A stretch of DNA of 64,000 nt from NCBI GenBank assembly GCA_900539265.1, contig UQBM01000005.1:18365-82364 (forward strand), given 5' to 3'. Source of the DNA: an uncultured Mollicutes bacterium (lineage in GTDB: Bacteria; Bacillota_I; Bacilli_A; ML615J-28; CAG-313). Shown one piece after another: positions 1-8,839 of this stretch (positions are counted from its first letter, which is position 1; each line of letters begins with the position of its first letter). Position numbers and translations under genes: made by a program. The notes beneath the pieces were generated by a model. It was not told the origin of the DNA. It did not search any database and worked only from the letters and a program-made list of their open reading frames with translations.

Positions 1-458
1 CAAATATTACTTTTGGCATTGAAGCATCCGATGATGAGGTAGAAAAAGTTCTTGAAATGATTGGAGCTAAAAAATTTGTTAAAGATTATCCTGATGGTAT
101 TAATACAAAATTGGAGTATCTTGGCAGTAATTTATCGACTGGAGAAAAACAATTAATATCTTTTGCAAGAATTTTATTAAGAAATCCTGCTATTTTAATA
201 TTAGATGAGGCTACTGCTAATATTGATACTGAAACTGAGATTTTAATACAAAATGCTTTGAAGGTTTTGGCTGCTGGTAGAACTACTTTTGTAGTTGCCC
301 ATCGACTTTCAACAATTAGATATGCTGATAACATTTATGTATTAGATGATGGTAAAATTGTTGAATCTGGTACTCATGATGAATTATATAATAAAAATGG
401 CAAGTATAGGGCAATGTATGAGGCTCAATATAATAATCAAAAGGAAAAAGTAGCGTAG
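1..458 (+). CDS. ABC exporter, C-terminal fragment of the ATPase domain (5' end outside window)
   Basis: The reading frame is open from base 3, so the gene starts before the window. What remains is the end of a nucleotide-binding domain: a degenerate signature (LSTGEKQ), Walker B with the catalytic Glu (ILILDEATANID), a D-loop and the switch His (VVAHRLST). The pattern is closest to the second subunit at 5311-7227, which has LSIGQKQ. By family knowledge this is the ATPase end of a type IV (ABCB-like) exporter half. The partner and substrate cannot be seen. A terminator hairpin follows immediately. Confidence 0.9.
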   Translation, partial: NITFGIEASDDEVEKVLEMIGAKKFVKDYPDGINTKLEYLGSNLSTGEKQLISFARILLRNPAILILDEATANIDTETEILIQNALKVLAAGRTTFVVAHRLSTIRYADNIYVLDDGKIVESGTHDELYNKNGKYRAMYEAQYNNQKEKVA

Positions 459-486
459 ATGTTATCTACGCTATTATTGTTTTTAA
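451..486 (+). terminator. intrinsic terminator after ABC exporter fragment
   Basis: Perfect 10-bp stem TAGCGTAGAT / ATCTACGCTA (451-460 and 464-473) with a 3-nt loop, followed by a T-rich tract. The stem begins within the last codons of the ABC gene. Confidence 0.8.
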
Positions 487-491
487 ATAAA

Positions 492-520
492 TTGCTAAAT
501 ATAATACATTATGATAGAAT
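492..520 (+). promoter_or_regulatory. sigma-A-type promoter for DUF5662 gene
   Basis: TTGCTA, 17-bp spacer ending in TGA (extended -10), TAGAAT. It lies about 40 bases before the start at 561. Confidence 0.5.
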
Positions 521-560
521 AAAAATAAATTTAATAAATATAATTAAAGGAGAATATAAA

Positions 561-1112
561 ATGCATCTATTAAAACATTTTATAACAATTACCAAACATC
601 GCCATAAAGTTATGCGATATTGTTTTAAAGTTGGTCTTTATAAACAAGGTTTAATCCATGATTTATCCAAATATAGTTTTGTTGAATTTTTTAATGGAGC
701 AAAGTATTATAAAGGAACGGGGAGTCCAATTAGTGAGGAGAGAAAAAAATTAGGATTTAGTAGGGCATGGTTACATCATAAAGGACGTAATAAACATCAT
801 CCTGAATATTGGTTGGATTTAGATTTAAATGATAAAATCTATAAACCAGTGCCTATGCCTAATAAATATATTTTTGAAAGTTTTTGTGATCATTTGGCTG
901 CATCCAAAGTTTATAATAAAAAAATATTTAAACCACAGATGGTTTGGGATTATTATTATAATAAGGAAAGATTTTATCTTCCTATGCATGATAAAACGAG
1001 AGAAAAATTTGAATTTTTATTAAAACTTTACCTTGAAAAAGGTGAAAAGGAAACCTTTAAATATATAAGAAAAGAACTAAAAAAAGAAAAATCCAAGGAG
1101 AATCATATATGA
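561..1112 (+). CDS. DUF5662-like protein
   Basis: This 183-residue protein is rich in His, Tyr and Trp. Features include a predicted HDLSKYS segment, a SRAWLHHKGRNKHHPEYW segment and CDHLAASKVY, which match my memory of the DUF5662 family of unknown function, often found in Firmicutes and their phages. The frame is open upstream to 459, but AAAGGAG sits about 8 bases before the ATG at 561, so I chose that start. The clustered His/Asp residues could bind metal; this is inference. It overlaps the next gene by ATGA, which suggests translational coupling. Confidence 0.7.
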   Translation: MHLLKHFITITKHRHKVMRYCFKVGLYKQGLIHDLSKYSFVEFFNGAKYYKGTGSPISEERKKLGFSRAWLHHKGRNKHHPEYWLDLDLNDKIYKPVPMPNKYIFESFCDHLAASKVYNKKIFKPQMVWDYYYNKERFYLPMHDKTREKFEFLLKLYLEKGEKETFKYIRKELKKEKSKENHI

Positions 1113-1672
1113 ATGCTGATATTAATATAAAAAATATTATTTTAGAAACGAATCGTTTATTATTACGTCCCTTTAAAATGAGTGATTTAAATGATTTTTA
1201 TGAGTATGCAAAGGTTTGGGGTGTTGGTCAAATGGCAGGGTGGCTTCCACATCAGTCAATTGCACAATCACAAAAAATTTTAGAAAAATTTATTGAAGGA
1301 AATAAAACTTTTGCAATTGTATATAAAAATAATAATAAAGTAATTGGATCAATTGGAATTGAGGAGTTAAGAAATATAAATGAAGAACAATTTAAAAAAA
1401 TAAAAGGAAGAGAACTGGGATTTGTTTTATCTAAAGAATATTGGGGTTTGGGAATAATGCCAGAAGCAGTAAAAAAAGTTATTGGCTATTTATTTAATGA
1501 TTGTAATTTAGATTTCATTACCTGTTCGCATTTTATTGATAACAATCAATCAAAAAGAGTTCAAGAAAAATGTGGTTTTAAATTTTTTAAAAAAGTTATT
1601 TTATCAACTCAAATGCAAGAAGATAAAGAGGGAAATTTAAATATTATATATAAAAATGATATTTTAGCTTAA
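1109..1672 (+). CDS. GNAT-family N-acetyltransferase (RimJ/RimL type)
   Basis: This 187-residue protein opens with ETNRLLLRPFKMSD, the typical start of RimJ/RimL-like acetyltransferases. Later it has the acetyl-CoA-binding region (RELGFVLSKEYWGLGIMPEAV) and a C-terminal segment with N..SKRVQEKCGF. The family transfers acetyl groups from acetyl-CoA to protein N-termini or small amines; the substrate here is unknown. AAGGAG lies 8 bases upstream. The start overlaps the stop of the DUF5662 gene, so the two probably form one transcription unit. Confidence 0.88.
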   Translation: MNADINIKNIILETNRLLLRPFKMSDLNDFYEYAKVWGVGQMAGWLPHQSIAQSQKILEKFIEGNKTFAIVYKNNNKVIGSIGIEELRNINEEQFKKIKGRELGFVLSKEYWGLGIMPEAVKKVIGYLFNDCNLDFITCSHFIDNNQSKRVQEKCGFKFFKKVILSTQMQEDKEGNLNIIYKNDILA

Positions 1673-1690
1673 ATAAGATAATTATATTAA

Positions 1691-1719
1691 TTGAAAAAAA
1701 CTTTAAAATATTGTATAAT
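1691..1719 (+). promoter_or_regulatory. promoter of TM2-domain gene
   Basis: TTGAAA, exactly 17 bp, TATAAT. The gene starts at 1754 with an AAGGAG ribosome binding site. Confidence 0.75.
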
Positions 1720-1753
1720 AGATAATAGTTTAAAGATATAAAGGAGTAAAACT

Positions 1754-2077
1754 ATGAAATATTGTAGTAAATGTGGAAAAGAATGTCAAGATAATGCATC
1801 ATTTTGCGAAAATTGTGGTCAAAAATTAACTTTTCAAAATTCATCATCAATTGAATATAGCGATAAATCAAAATTAGCGTGTGGATTACTTCAGATATTT
1901 TTAGGTGGACTCGGAGTTGGACGTTTTTATTCTGGACATATTGGTATTGCGATTGCACAAATTTTAGTAACGATATTTACTTTCGGAATTGGTTCAGTTT
2001 GGGGATTGATTGATGGAATTGTTATCCTTTGTAATGACAAGTTTACAGATTCAAAAGGTAAGATTATGAAAGATTAA
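1754..2077 (+). CDS. zinc-ribbon plus TM2-domain membrane protein
   Basis: In this 107-residue protein, residues 4-22 hold a CxxC...CxxC zinc ribbon (CSKCGKEC, CENCGQK). A serine-rich linker follows, then a TM2 domain of two membrane segments (LLQIFLGGLGVGRFYSG and a second hydrophobic stretch ending in WGLIDGIVIL). TM2 proteins are small inner-membrane proteins of uncertain role, common in Firmicutes. The gene is a single-gene transcript with its own promoter (1691-1719) and terminator (2084-2109). Confidence 0.85.
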   Translation: MKYCSKCGKECQDNASFCENCGQKLTFQNSSSIEYSDKSKLACGLLQIFLGGLGVGRFYSGHIGIAIAQILVTIFTFGIGSVWGLIDGIVILCNDKFTDSKGKIMKD

Positions 2078-2083
2078 AACCAC

Positions 2084-2109
2084 AAAGCATTAGAATTCTA
2101 ATGCTTTTT
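2084..2109 (+). terminator. intrinsic terminator after TM2 gene
   Basis: AAAGCATTAG / CTAATGCTTT stem with an AATT loop, then TTTTCT. The dyad is near perfect and could act in both directions. Confidence 0.8.
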
Positions 2110-2161
2110 CTCTTGTTTAAAATAAAGTAATAATGATAATAAAATGTCAGGAGTATATACT

Positions 2162-3448
2162 ATGAGACCGATAGGATTTGAAATTATAAATAATGATGCA
2201 TATTTAAATGGTTATAAATTAGAAGATTTAGCAAAGAAATACAAAACACCATTATATTTAGTAGATGAATTTAGTGTTAGAGAAGCCATTAGAGATTATC
2301 AAAAATATTTTAGAGGTCAAAATTTTAAATCTACAATTGTTTATGCTTCAAAGGCATTTTTAGTACCAAAAATTGCACAAATCATTAATGAGTATAACTT
2401 TTATATGGATGCAGTTAGTATTGGGGATTTATATGTAGCTTTGTATGCAAATTTTCCTGCCGATCATTTAGTATTTCATGGTAATAATAAATCAATAGAA
2501 GAATTAATTTTTGCAATTGAAAATAAAATAGGATTAATTGTTGTAGATAATTATTATGAATTAAAAAAACTAATGGAATTATGTGAGGAAAGAAAAATAG
2601 TTCAAAATATTTTGCTTCGTGTAAATCCAGGTATCGATGCTCATACTCATCAATATATCCAAACTGCAAAATTTACTTCTAAATTTGGTGAAAGTATTTA
2701 TGATGAAAAGATTATAGATAATATGATGAAAACAATTCATTCGACTAGATTTTTAAATTTATTAGGATTTCACGCCCATATTGGTTCACAAATACATGAA
2801 ATTGAAGCTTTTAAAATGGAAATTGATAAAATGATAAAATTTCAAGTTGAGATTGCCACTAAATATAATGATTCTTTACCTCTTCTAAATTTAGGTGGAG
2901 GATTTGGTATTAAATATGAATATCAAGAAAAAAGTCTATCGATTAAAGATATGATGTCTAACTTAAGTAATAAGTTAGATGAGATGTTGGTGTCCAATAA
3001 CATTATTAAAGAAGTGATGATTGAACCAGGGCGTTCAATTATAGGGCCAGCAGGTATTACCTTATATGAATGCTCACAAATAAAAAAAACATATGGAGGA
3101 AAAAATTATCTATTTGTTAATGGCGGTATGACTGATAATATTAGACCTGCTCTTTATAACGCGGTATACGAATGCGACATCGTGAATAAGATGAACGCCA
3201 AAAAAGATATTTTAGTAGATGTTGTAGGAAAGTGTTGCGAATCAGGTGATATTATTCGACATAATGTATTAGTACCAAATATTAATGATGGTGATATTAT
3301 GGTTGTTTATGCAACAGGAGCATATAATTATTCTATGTCATCAAACTATAATAATTTATTAAAACCGGCTGTTGTTTTGTTAGGAGAAAAACCGATAATC
3401 ATTAGTCGAAAAGAAAATTTAAATGATTTAACTAGATTATTTAAATAA
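2162..3448 (+). CDS. lysA: diaminopimelate decarboxylase
   Basis: This PLP-dependent enzyme converts meso-diaminopimelate to L-lysine, the last step of lysine synthesis. It is a fold-type III protein of 428 residues, the usual length. The Schiff-base lysine is in YASKAF (residue 64 from the chosen start). The PLP-phosphate and substrate motifs HAHIGSQI, NLGGGFG, EPGRSI, CESGD and GAYNYSM are all present. The frame extends to an ATG at 2144, but CAGGAG sits about 8 bases before the ATG at 2162, so the latter is preferred. No other lysine genes are adjacent. Confidence 0.92.
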   Translation: MRPIGFEIINNDAYLNGYKLEDLAKKYKTPLYLVDEFSVREAIRDYQKYFRGQNFKSTIVYASKAFLVPKIAQIINEYNFYMDAVSIGDLYVALYANFPADHLVFHGNNKSIEELIFAIENKIGLIVVDNYYELKKLMELCEERKIVQNILLRVNPGIDAHTHQYIQTAKFTSKFGESIYDEKIIDNMMKTIHSTRFLNLLGFHAHIGSQIHEIEAFKMEIDKMIKFQVEIATKYNDSLPLLNLGGGFGIKYEYQEKSLSIKDMMSNLSNKLDEMLVSNNIIKEVMIEPGRSIIGPAGITLYECSQIKKTYGGKNYLFVNGGMTDNIRPALYNAVYECDIVNKMNAKKDILVDVVGKCCESGDIIRHNVLVPNINDGDIMVVYATGAYNYSMSSNYNNLLKPAVVLLGEKPIIISRKENLNDLTRLFK

Positions 3449-3478
3449 AATATTAAAAATAATGAAGGATGAAAAATT

Positions 3479-5314
3479 ATGAAACAAAGTAAAAAAGGAA
3501 TAAAGTATATTGGTTACTTGGTCACAAGATATTTGCCAATGTTAATAATTATAATATTGATGTCAGGTATTGATTCAGCTACTTATACTTATGTTTCAAT
3601 GTTTATAAAATATATAATATCAGTTTTAGAAAATGATTTAACGTCTGTAAATAATTTGCCACAATTTATAATAAATATTTTTAATCAAGGTGATACCAAG
3701 ATTGAAATGATAACGTATGCGGCTATTGGACTGTTCTTATTTCAATTTGCCAGAGGTGTTTTTAAATTTTTGATGGGATTTTATCGGCAATTTTTTGGTG
3801 AAACACTTTCAAAAAAAATTAGAAAAGATATGTATGCCCATATTCAATCTTTACCATATAGTTATCACAATAATGTTGATACTGGTGATTTAATACAACG
3901 TTGTACAACAGATAATGAGACAATTAGAAACTGTTTATGTTCACAACTCCCTGAATTAATATCTATTTTTGTGGTACTTATTACAGCAGTTTTACAAATG
4001 ATCAGAATCAATCAAATATTAATGTGGGTATCTTTGATTATTGTTCCTCTTGCAGCAATTACATCAATTGTTTTTTGTGTATATGTTGAAAAAAAATTTA
4101 CAGAAATAGAAAAAGAGGAAGCAAAATTGATGTCTATTATTCAAGAAAATATTGCAGGAGTTAGAGTAGTCAAGGCATTTGCCAATGAATTTTTTGAAAA
4201 AGAAAAATTTGAAAAACAAAATGACATTTATTCAACTAAAAATTTGAAATTGAATAAGATTTCGGCCATTTTTTGGGGAGTTAGCGATGCTTCTACGTTA
4301 ATACAATACTTGATTACAATGACGACTTCAATTTTTTTATTAATTAATAATCCTAGGATTATTTCTGGATCAGACGTTGTTGCTGTAATGATGCTACTTA
4401 GTTCATATATATGGCCAGTAAGAAGCCTTGGCAGAATTGTTAGTGATTTAGGAAAATGTAGTGTAGCTGCAGGAAGAATCAAAGAAATCTTAGATGAAAA
4501 AAGTGAGTATGAAAATGATGCGACAGGATGTTATGAGGTAGATGGTAATATTGTTTTTGATAATGTAAGTTTTAAATTTGATGATACCGATAGTCATTTA
4601 CTTCAACATTTGAGTTTTGAAATTAAATCTGGTCAAACGGTTGCTATTATTGGTAAAACTGGATCAGGTAAATCGACCATTGCAAAAATTTTAACGAGAT
4701 TAATTGATTATAAAGATGGTAGTGTTAAAATAAGCGGAAATGAATTAAAAGATTTTAAAAAAGAATATATTAGAAGTCAAATTGGACTTGTATTACAAGA
4801 ACCATTTCTTTTTGCTAGAAGCGTTTATGATAATATTAGAATTACGAATAGTAAAGCCTCAAAAGATGAAATCAGAAAAGTTGCTAAAATTGCTTCAATT
4901 GAAAAAGATATCTCTAGTTTTGAAAATGGTTATGAAACAATGGTAGGTGAAAAGGGCACTACTTTATCTGGCGGTCAAAAACAAAGATTAGCAATTGCTA
5001 GAATGCTACTTAATGATAAACCAATAATAATTTTTGATGACTCATTAAGTGCTGTTGATACCGAAACTGATTTAATGATTAGAAAAGCTTTAAAAGAAAA
5101 TAGTCATGCAACAACAATTATTATTACTCATCGGATTACTACTGCTAGGCAAGCAGATAAAATAATTGTTTTAGAAAATGGTAAAGCATCTAAAATTGGT
5201 ACTCATGAAGAGTTAATAAGTGAGGATGGACTTTATAAAAAATTATGGGATATTCAAGGTGATGCAGAAAAAGAATTCTTCGAAATCCTAAATAATAAAG
5301 GGGTAGAAGTATGA
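3479..5314 (+). CDS. heterodimeric ABC exporter, subunit with degenerate Walker B
   Basis: This 611-residue half-transporter has an N-terminal six-helix exporter membrane domain and a C-terminal ATPase. Walker A is at about residue 392 (GKTGSGKST), with a canonical signature LSGGQKQ near 496. The Walker B region reads IIIFDDSLSAVD, so the catalytic Glu is Asp. The next gene has the complementary pattern, which is diagnostic of a heterodimer with one consensus and one degenerate ATP site (BmrCD or TM287/288 type). The likely role is drug or lipid/peptide export; the substrate is unknown. It overlaps the partner by ATGA. Confidence 0.9.
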   Translation: MKQSKKGIKYIGYLVTRYLPMLIIIILMSGIDSATYTYVSMFIKYIISVLENDLTSVNNLPQFIINIFNQGDTKIEMITYAAIGLFLFQFARGVFKFLMGFYRQFFGETLSKKIRKDMYAHIQSLPYSYHNNVDTGDLIQRCTTDNETIRNCLCSQLPELISIFVVLITAVLQMIRINQILMWVSLIIVPLAAITSIVFCVYVEKKFTEIEKEEAKLMSIIQENIAGVRVVKAFANEFFEKEKFEKQNDIYSTKNLKLNKISAIFWGVSDASTLIQYLITMTTSIFLLINNPRIISGSDVVAVMMLLSSYIWPVRSLGRIVSDLGKCSVAAGRIKEILDEKSEYENDATGCYEVDGNIVFDNVSFKFDDTDSHLLQHLSFEIKSGQTVAIIGKTGSGKSTIAKILTRLIDYKDGSVKISGNELKDFKKEYIRSQIGLVLQEPFLFARSVYDNIRITNSKASKDEIRKVAKIASIEKDISSFENGYETMVGEKGTTLSGGQKQRLAIARMLLNDKPIIIFDDSLSAVDTETDLMIRKALKENSHATTIIITHRITTARQADKIIVLENGKASKIGTHEELISEDGLYKKLWDIQGDAEKEFFEILNNKGVEV

Positions 5315-7227
5315 TGTTTAATAAAAAGAAAAAACAAGAAAAGAAAAGCAAACAAAAAAATGAGTTAAAAAAAGATATTATAAAAAATGAAGAAACTGAA
5401 GATGATTTTGAAAAAATTGATTTAGGTGTATGGAAAAAGATATTTAAAATATTAATTAAAGATAAAAAAGTAATTATTCAAATGATAATTGCTGTAATAC
5501 TTCTCGCAGCTAATGATTTAGTATATCCACTTTTAAATAAATATGCATTAGAACATTACTTTAATGAAAACCCAGATTTCTCAACTAAATGGCTATTTAT
5601 CGCTGCATATGCTTTTATAGCTATTGCTCTTGGTTTAACTGTATGGTGTTTTATTAGGGCTGCTTCAATTGTTGAAGAAAATACAACTATTGAAATTCGT
5701 AAACAGGCCTTTGATAAATTGCAAAAATTATCTTTTTCATATTATGATACAACTTCATCTGGTTGGATTATGGCGCGAATGACATCAGATGCTAGAAAAC
5801 TTGCATCAATTATTTCATGGGGGATTGTCGATTTATTATGGGGATTTATGTTAATGATTGGTATTTTAATTGTAAGCATTGTTATTAATTGGCGACTTTC
5901 TTTGATTTTAATTGTATTAGTGCCAGTTTTTCTAATATTGACAATGTATTTTCGAAAAAAGATATTAAAAGAATATCGTAGTGTGAGAAAAATAAATTCT
6001 GAAATTACTGCTTCTTTTAATGAGAGTTTTATGGGCTCTAATACAACTAAAACTTTAGTTTTAGAAAGACAAAATGAAGAGGAGTTTGAGAATACAATTA
6101 CAAGAATGAAAAAACGTTCAATTAGAGCTGCTATTTTTTCCTCTATTTTTTGGCCAACAATTTTAGTGCTTGGATATTTAGGAGTAGCTGTAATTGCAAT
6201 AGAGGGTGGAAAGCTAGTTCTTAGTGATAATATAAAATTGATAATTACAACGGGGACACTATATTTATTCATTGACTATGCTATGCGCTTTTTTGATCCT
6301 GTAATGTCAATTGCTAGAATTATTTCCGATTTTCAACAGGCTCAAGCCTCAGCTGAAAGAGTAATATCGCTTATTGAAACTGAACCAGATGTTAAGGATA
6401 GTTTAGAGGTTATTGAAAAATATGGTGATTTATATCATCCTAAAAAAGAAAATTGGGAAGATTTAATTGGGAGTATTGATTTTAATAATGTATCTTTTAA
6501 ATATAAGGGAACTGATAAACTAGTACTTGAAAATTTCAATTTGCAAATAAAGCCTGGACAAATGATTGCTTTTGTTGGAGAGACGGGTTCAGGGAAATCC
6601 ACAATAATAAATTTAATTAGTAGATTTTATGAACCAACATCAGGAGAAATATTAATAGATGATAAAGATTATAAACAAAGATCTATTGGTTGGTTACATT
6701 CTAATATTGGATATGTATTGCAGACTCCACATTTATTTAGTGGGAATATTTTGGAAAATGTTCGTTATGGACGACTTGATGCAACTGATGAAGAGGTAAA
6801 AAGAGCATGTGAAATTGTTAATGCCAATGAGTTTATTGAAAAATTACCTGATGGATATTTAACAGATATTGGTGAAGGTGGTAATAAACTATCAATTGGT
6901 CAAAAGCAATTATTATCATTTGCTAGAGCAATTTTATCAAATCCAAAAATATTAATATTAGATGAAGCAACTTCATCAATTGATACAGAAAATGAAAAAA
7001 TCATTCAAAATGCAATTAAAACAATTTTAAAAAATCGTACTAGTTTAGTTGTAGCTCACCGTCTATCGACGATTGTTGATGCGGATTTGATAATTGTTTT
7101 AAAAGAAGGAAAGATTATAGAACAAGGTCAACATTTAGAACTGCTTAGACAAAAAGGCTATTATTTTAATCTTTATAAGAATCAATTTATTCAAGAATTA
7201 GAGCAATCTAAAATTGATATTTTATAA
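5311..7227 (+). CDS. heterodimeric ABC exporter, catalytic-Glu subunit
   Basis: This 638-residue subunit has a Lys/Glu-rich N-terminal tail of about 40 residues, then the exporter membrane domain and ATPase. Walker A is near residue 423 (GETGSGKST), the signature is degenerate (LSIGQKQ), and Walker B is ILILDEATSSID with the catalytic Glu and His in VVAHRLST. Its Walker B pairs with the LSGGQ of the 3479-5314 subunit to form the active ATP site. Start overlap and order imply co-translation. It resembles the fragment at the window start, so two such systems lie side by side. Confidence 0.9.
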   Translation: MMFNKKKKQEKKSKQKNELKKDIIKNEETEDDFEKIDLGVWKKIFKILIKDKKVIIQMIIAVILLAANDLVYPLLNKYALEHYFNENPDFSTKWLFIAAYAFIAIALGLTVWCFIRAASIVEENTTIEIRKQAFDKLQKLSFSYYDTTSSGWIMARMTSDARKLASIISWGIVDLLWGFMLMIGILIVSIVINWRLSLILIVLVPVFLILTMYFRKKILKEYRSVRKINSEITASFNESFMGSNTTKTLVLERQNEEEFENTITRMKKRSIRAAIFSSIFWPTILVLGYLGVAVIAIEGGKLVLSDNIKLIITTGTLYLFIDYAMRFFDPVMSIARIISDFQQAQASAERVISLIETEPDVKDSLEVIEKYGDLYHPKKENWEDLIGSIDFNNVSFKYKGTDKLVLENFNLQIKPGQMIAFVGETGSGKSTIINLISRFYEPTSGEILIDDKDYKQRSIGWLHSNIGYVLQTPHLFSGNILENVRYGRLDATDEEVKRACEIVNANEFIEKLPDGYLTDIGEGGNKLSIGQKQLLSFARAILSNPKILILDEATSSIDTENEKIIQNAIKTILKNRTSLVVAHRLSTIVDADLIIVLKEGKIIEQGQHLELLRQKGYYFNLYKNQFIQELEQSKIDIL

Positions 7228-7264
7228 TTAATTATCTTTTTTGACCATGATGATTTACTAAAAT

Positions 7265-7293
7265 TTGACAGGTTTATCTTTTTTTGATATAAT
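7265..7293 (+). promoter_or_regulatory. consensus sigma-A promoter
   Basis: TTGACA, 17 bp, TATAAT, with TG just upstream of the -10 box. It drives the small gene at 7332. Confidence 0.85.
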
Positions 7294-7331
7294 ATAATTA
7301 CAATAAAGTATTATTGAAGGAAGTGAATTTA

Positions 7332-7646
7332 ATGACAAAAGATGAAGCCTTAAAAATTTGGTTACACGAATTCGGTGATGTTGAATATGCGTATGATTTT
7401 ACTGGTCGTAAAATTAAACGTGAGGATTATTTGGTTGAAAATCAGGTTGGATGGGTTGTATCGTATGTTTTACCACTATCACTAGGTGGAAAACCGAATG
7501 AGGGTAACACTATTATTTTAAACCATAATACAGAATATGAAAAAGCTAACAATTATCCAGAATTTGAAGTAGTAGGTGTTCGTTATATCATTTGTCATGA
7601 TGAAAGTGATGATTTCTATTATATTGAAAAAATTATTGAAGATTAG
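7332..7646 (+). CDS. small protein resembling a degenerate HNH fold
   Basis: The protein has 104 residues. The pattern DFTGRKIK, then GWVVSYVLPLSLGG, then N...LNHNTEYEKAN recalls the HNH-endonuclease layout (GW..DH..P...GG...N...N...K). However, the Asp-His pair expected before the Pro is Ser-Tyr here, so nuclease activity is doubtful. A TTG start at 7314 is possible, but GAAGGAAG lies about 8 bases before the ATG at 7332. It has its own strong promoter and terminator. No function is assigned. Confidence 0.7.
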   Translation: MTKDEALKIWLHEFGDVEYAYDFTGRKIKREDYLVENQVGWVVSYVLPLSLGGKPNEGNTIILNHNTEYEKANNYPEFEVVGVRYIICHDESDDFYYIEKIIED

Positions 7647-7654
7647 AAAAAAAT

Positions 7655-7692
7655 AAAAAAGCAATATATGGGATGTATATTGCTTTTTTAGA
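7655..7692 (+). terminator. intrinsic terminator
   Basis: GCAATATA / TATATTGC stem (7661-7668 and 7676-7683), preceded by an A tract and followed by six T. It probably works in both directions. Confidence 0.8.
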
Positions 7693-7811
7693 TAAAATAT
7701 ATAAACGATTAATAGAGGAGAAGAAAAAGATTTTAATCCAAAGGATAAATCCTTTACACAAATAGTATTAACCATTTATAAACATTTATACATAAAAAGA
7801 GGAAAAAAATT

Positions 7812-8360
7812 ATGAGAATTATTGCAGGGAAATATCGAAGTAGAAAATTATCAACACTTGAAGGATTATCTACAAGACCAACTCTAGATCAAGTTAAAGA
7901 AGCTATATTTAATAGTCTTGGAGGTTTTTTAGTAGACTTTAATATTTTAGATGTTTTTGGCGGAAGTGGTGCTTTATCACTTGAATCTATTAGTAGAGGT
8001 GCCAAGCATTCTACGATTATTGATTCTAACTTTGCCGCAATTGAGATTATTAAAAAAAATGCTAATAGTTTAGGAGTAGAAGAACAATTAACAATTATTC
8101 ATGGCCCTTATAATTCAATATTGAAAAATTTAATAAAGGAAAAATATGATTTAGTTTTTTTAGATCCCCCTTTTAGAATGAAAGTAATTGATGAATTATG
8201 TATGTTTCTTATTAAAAATGATATGATTGAAATTGGAGGATATATTGTATGTGAATATCCTAAAGAAGATATTGTTCAAAAAGACTATGATGGATATCGA
8301 ATAAAGTTATGTCGAAGATATGCAAGTAGTGAAATTTTAATTTTAGAAAGGGAAAATTGA
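7812..8360 (+). CDS. rsmD: 16S rRNA (guanine966-N2)-methyltransferase RsmD
   Basis: RsmD methylates G966 of 16S rRNA during 30S assembly. The 182-residue product has the family start RIIAGKYRSRKL and TRPTLDQVKEAIFN. It also has the SAM-binding motif ILDVFGGSGALSLE and the catalytic motif LVFLDPPF. The order rsmD-coaD-ylbJ matches the Bacillus ylbH-ylbI-ylbJ cluster. It overlaps or abuts the coaD start. Confidence 0.93.
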   Translation: MRIIAGKYRSRKLSTLEGLSTRPTLDQVKEAIFNSLGGFLVDFNILDVFGGSGALSLESISRGAKHSTIIDSNFAAIEIIKKNANSLGVEEQLTIIHGPYNSILKNLIKEKYDLVFLDPPFRMKVIDELCMFLIKNDMIEIGGYIVCEYPKEDIVQKDYDGYRIKLCRRYASSEILILEREN

Positions 8361-8362
8361 AA

Positions 8363-8839
8363 ATGAAAATTGGTGTTTATCCAGGAACTTTTGATCCTGT
8401 TACGAATGGACATTTAGATATTATCAAAAGATCTAGCCATTTATTTGATAAATTATATGTACTAGTGGCAAATAATATTAATAAAAATACTCTATTCACA
8501 ACTGAAGAAAGAGTCTCTTTGTTACAAGAGACTTTAAAAGACTATCAAAATGTAGTGGTTGTAACAAGTAAACTTTTAACAGTAGAATTTGCAAAAAGTG
8601 TTAAAGCAGAAGCAATGATTAGAGGATTGCGAATGGTGAGTGATTTTGAATATGAATTACAACTTGCTACTTTAAATAAATGTCTAAATGATGAAATTGA
8701 GACAATTTTTATAATGAGTTCTCATGAGTATTCTTTTTTATCTTCTAGTAGTGTAAAAGAGATTGCTAAATTTAATGGTGATGTGAGCAAATTTGTGCCT
8801 CTAGTAGTAGAAAAAGCTTTAAAGAAAAAATTAAATTAA
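8363..8839 (+). CDS. coaD: phosphopantetheine adenylyltransferase
   Basis: CoaD adenylates 4'-phosphopantetheine to dephospho-CoA, the fourth step of coenzyme A synthesis. The 158-residue protein begins MKIGVYPGTFDPVTNGHLDI, with the nucleotidyltransferase T/HxGH motif (NGHLD) and RGLRMVSDFEYELQ. The ISSS-like C-terminal motif reads SSHEYSFLSSSSVKE. A TTG at 8357 overlapping the rsmD stop is also possible; the ATG at 8363 fits the family N-terminus. The 3' end overlaps the convergent membrane-protein gene by 9 bases. Confidence 0.94.
   Translation: MKIGVYPGTFDPVTNGHLDIIKRSSHLFDKLYVLVANNINKNTLFTTEERVSLLQETLKDYQNVVVVTSKLLTVEFAKSVKAEAMIRGLRMVSDFEYELQLATLNKCLNDEIETIFIMSSHEYSFLSSSSVKEIAKFNGDVSKFVPLVVEKALKKKLN

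Noticed and set aside
5742..6272. 176-codon leftward open frame opposite the ABC exporter gene
   Set aside because: It is fully antisense to a well-supported gene, has no ribosome binding site, and its composition mirrors the coding strand.
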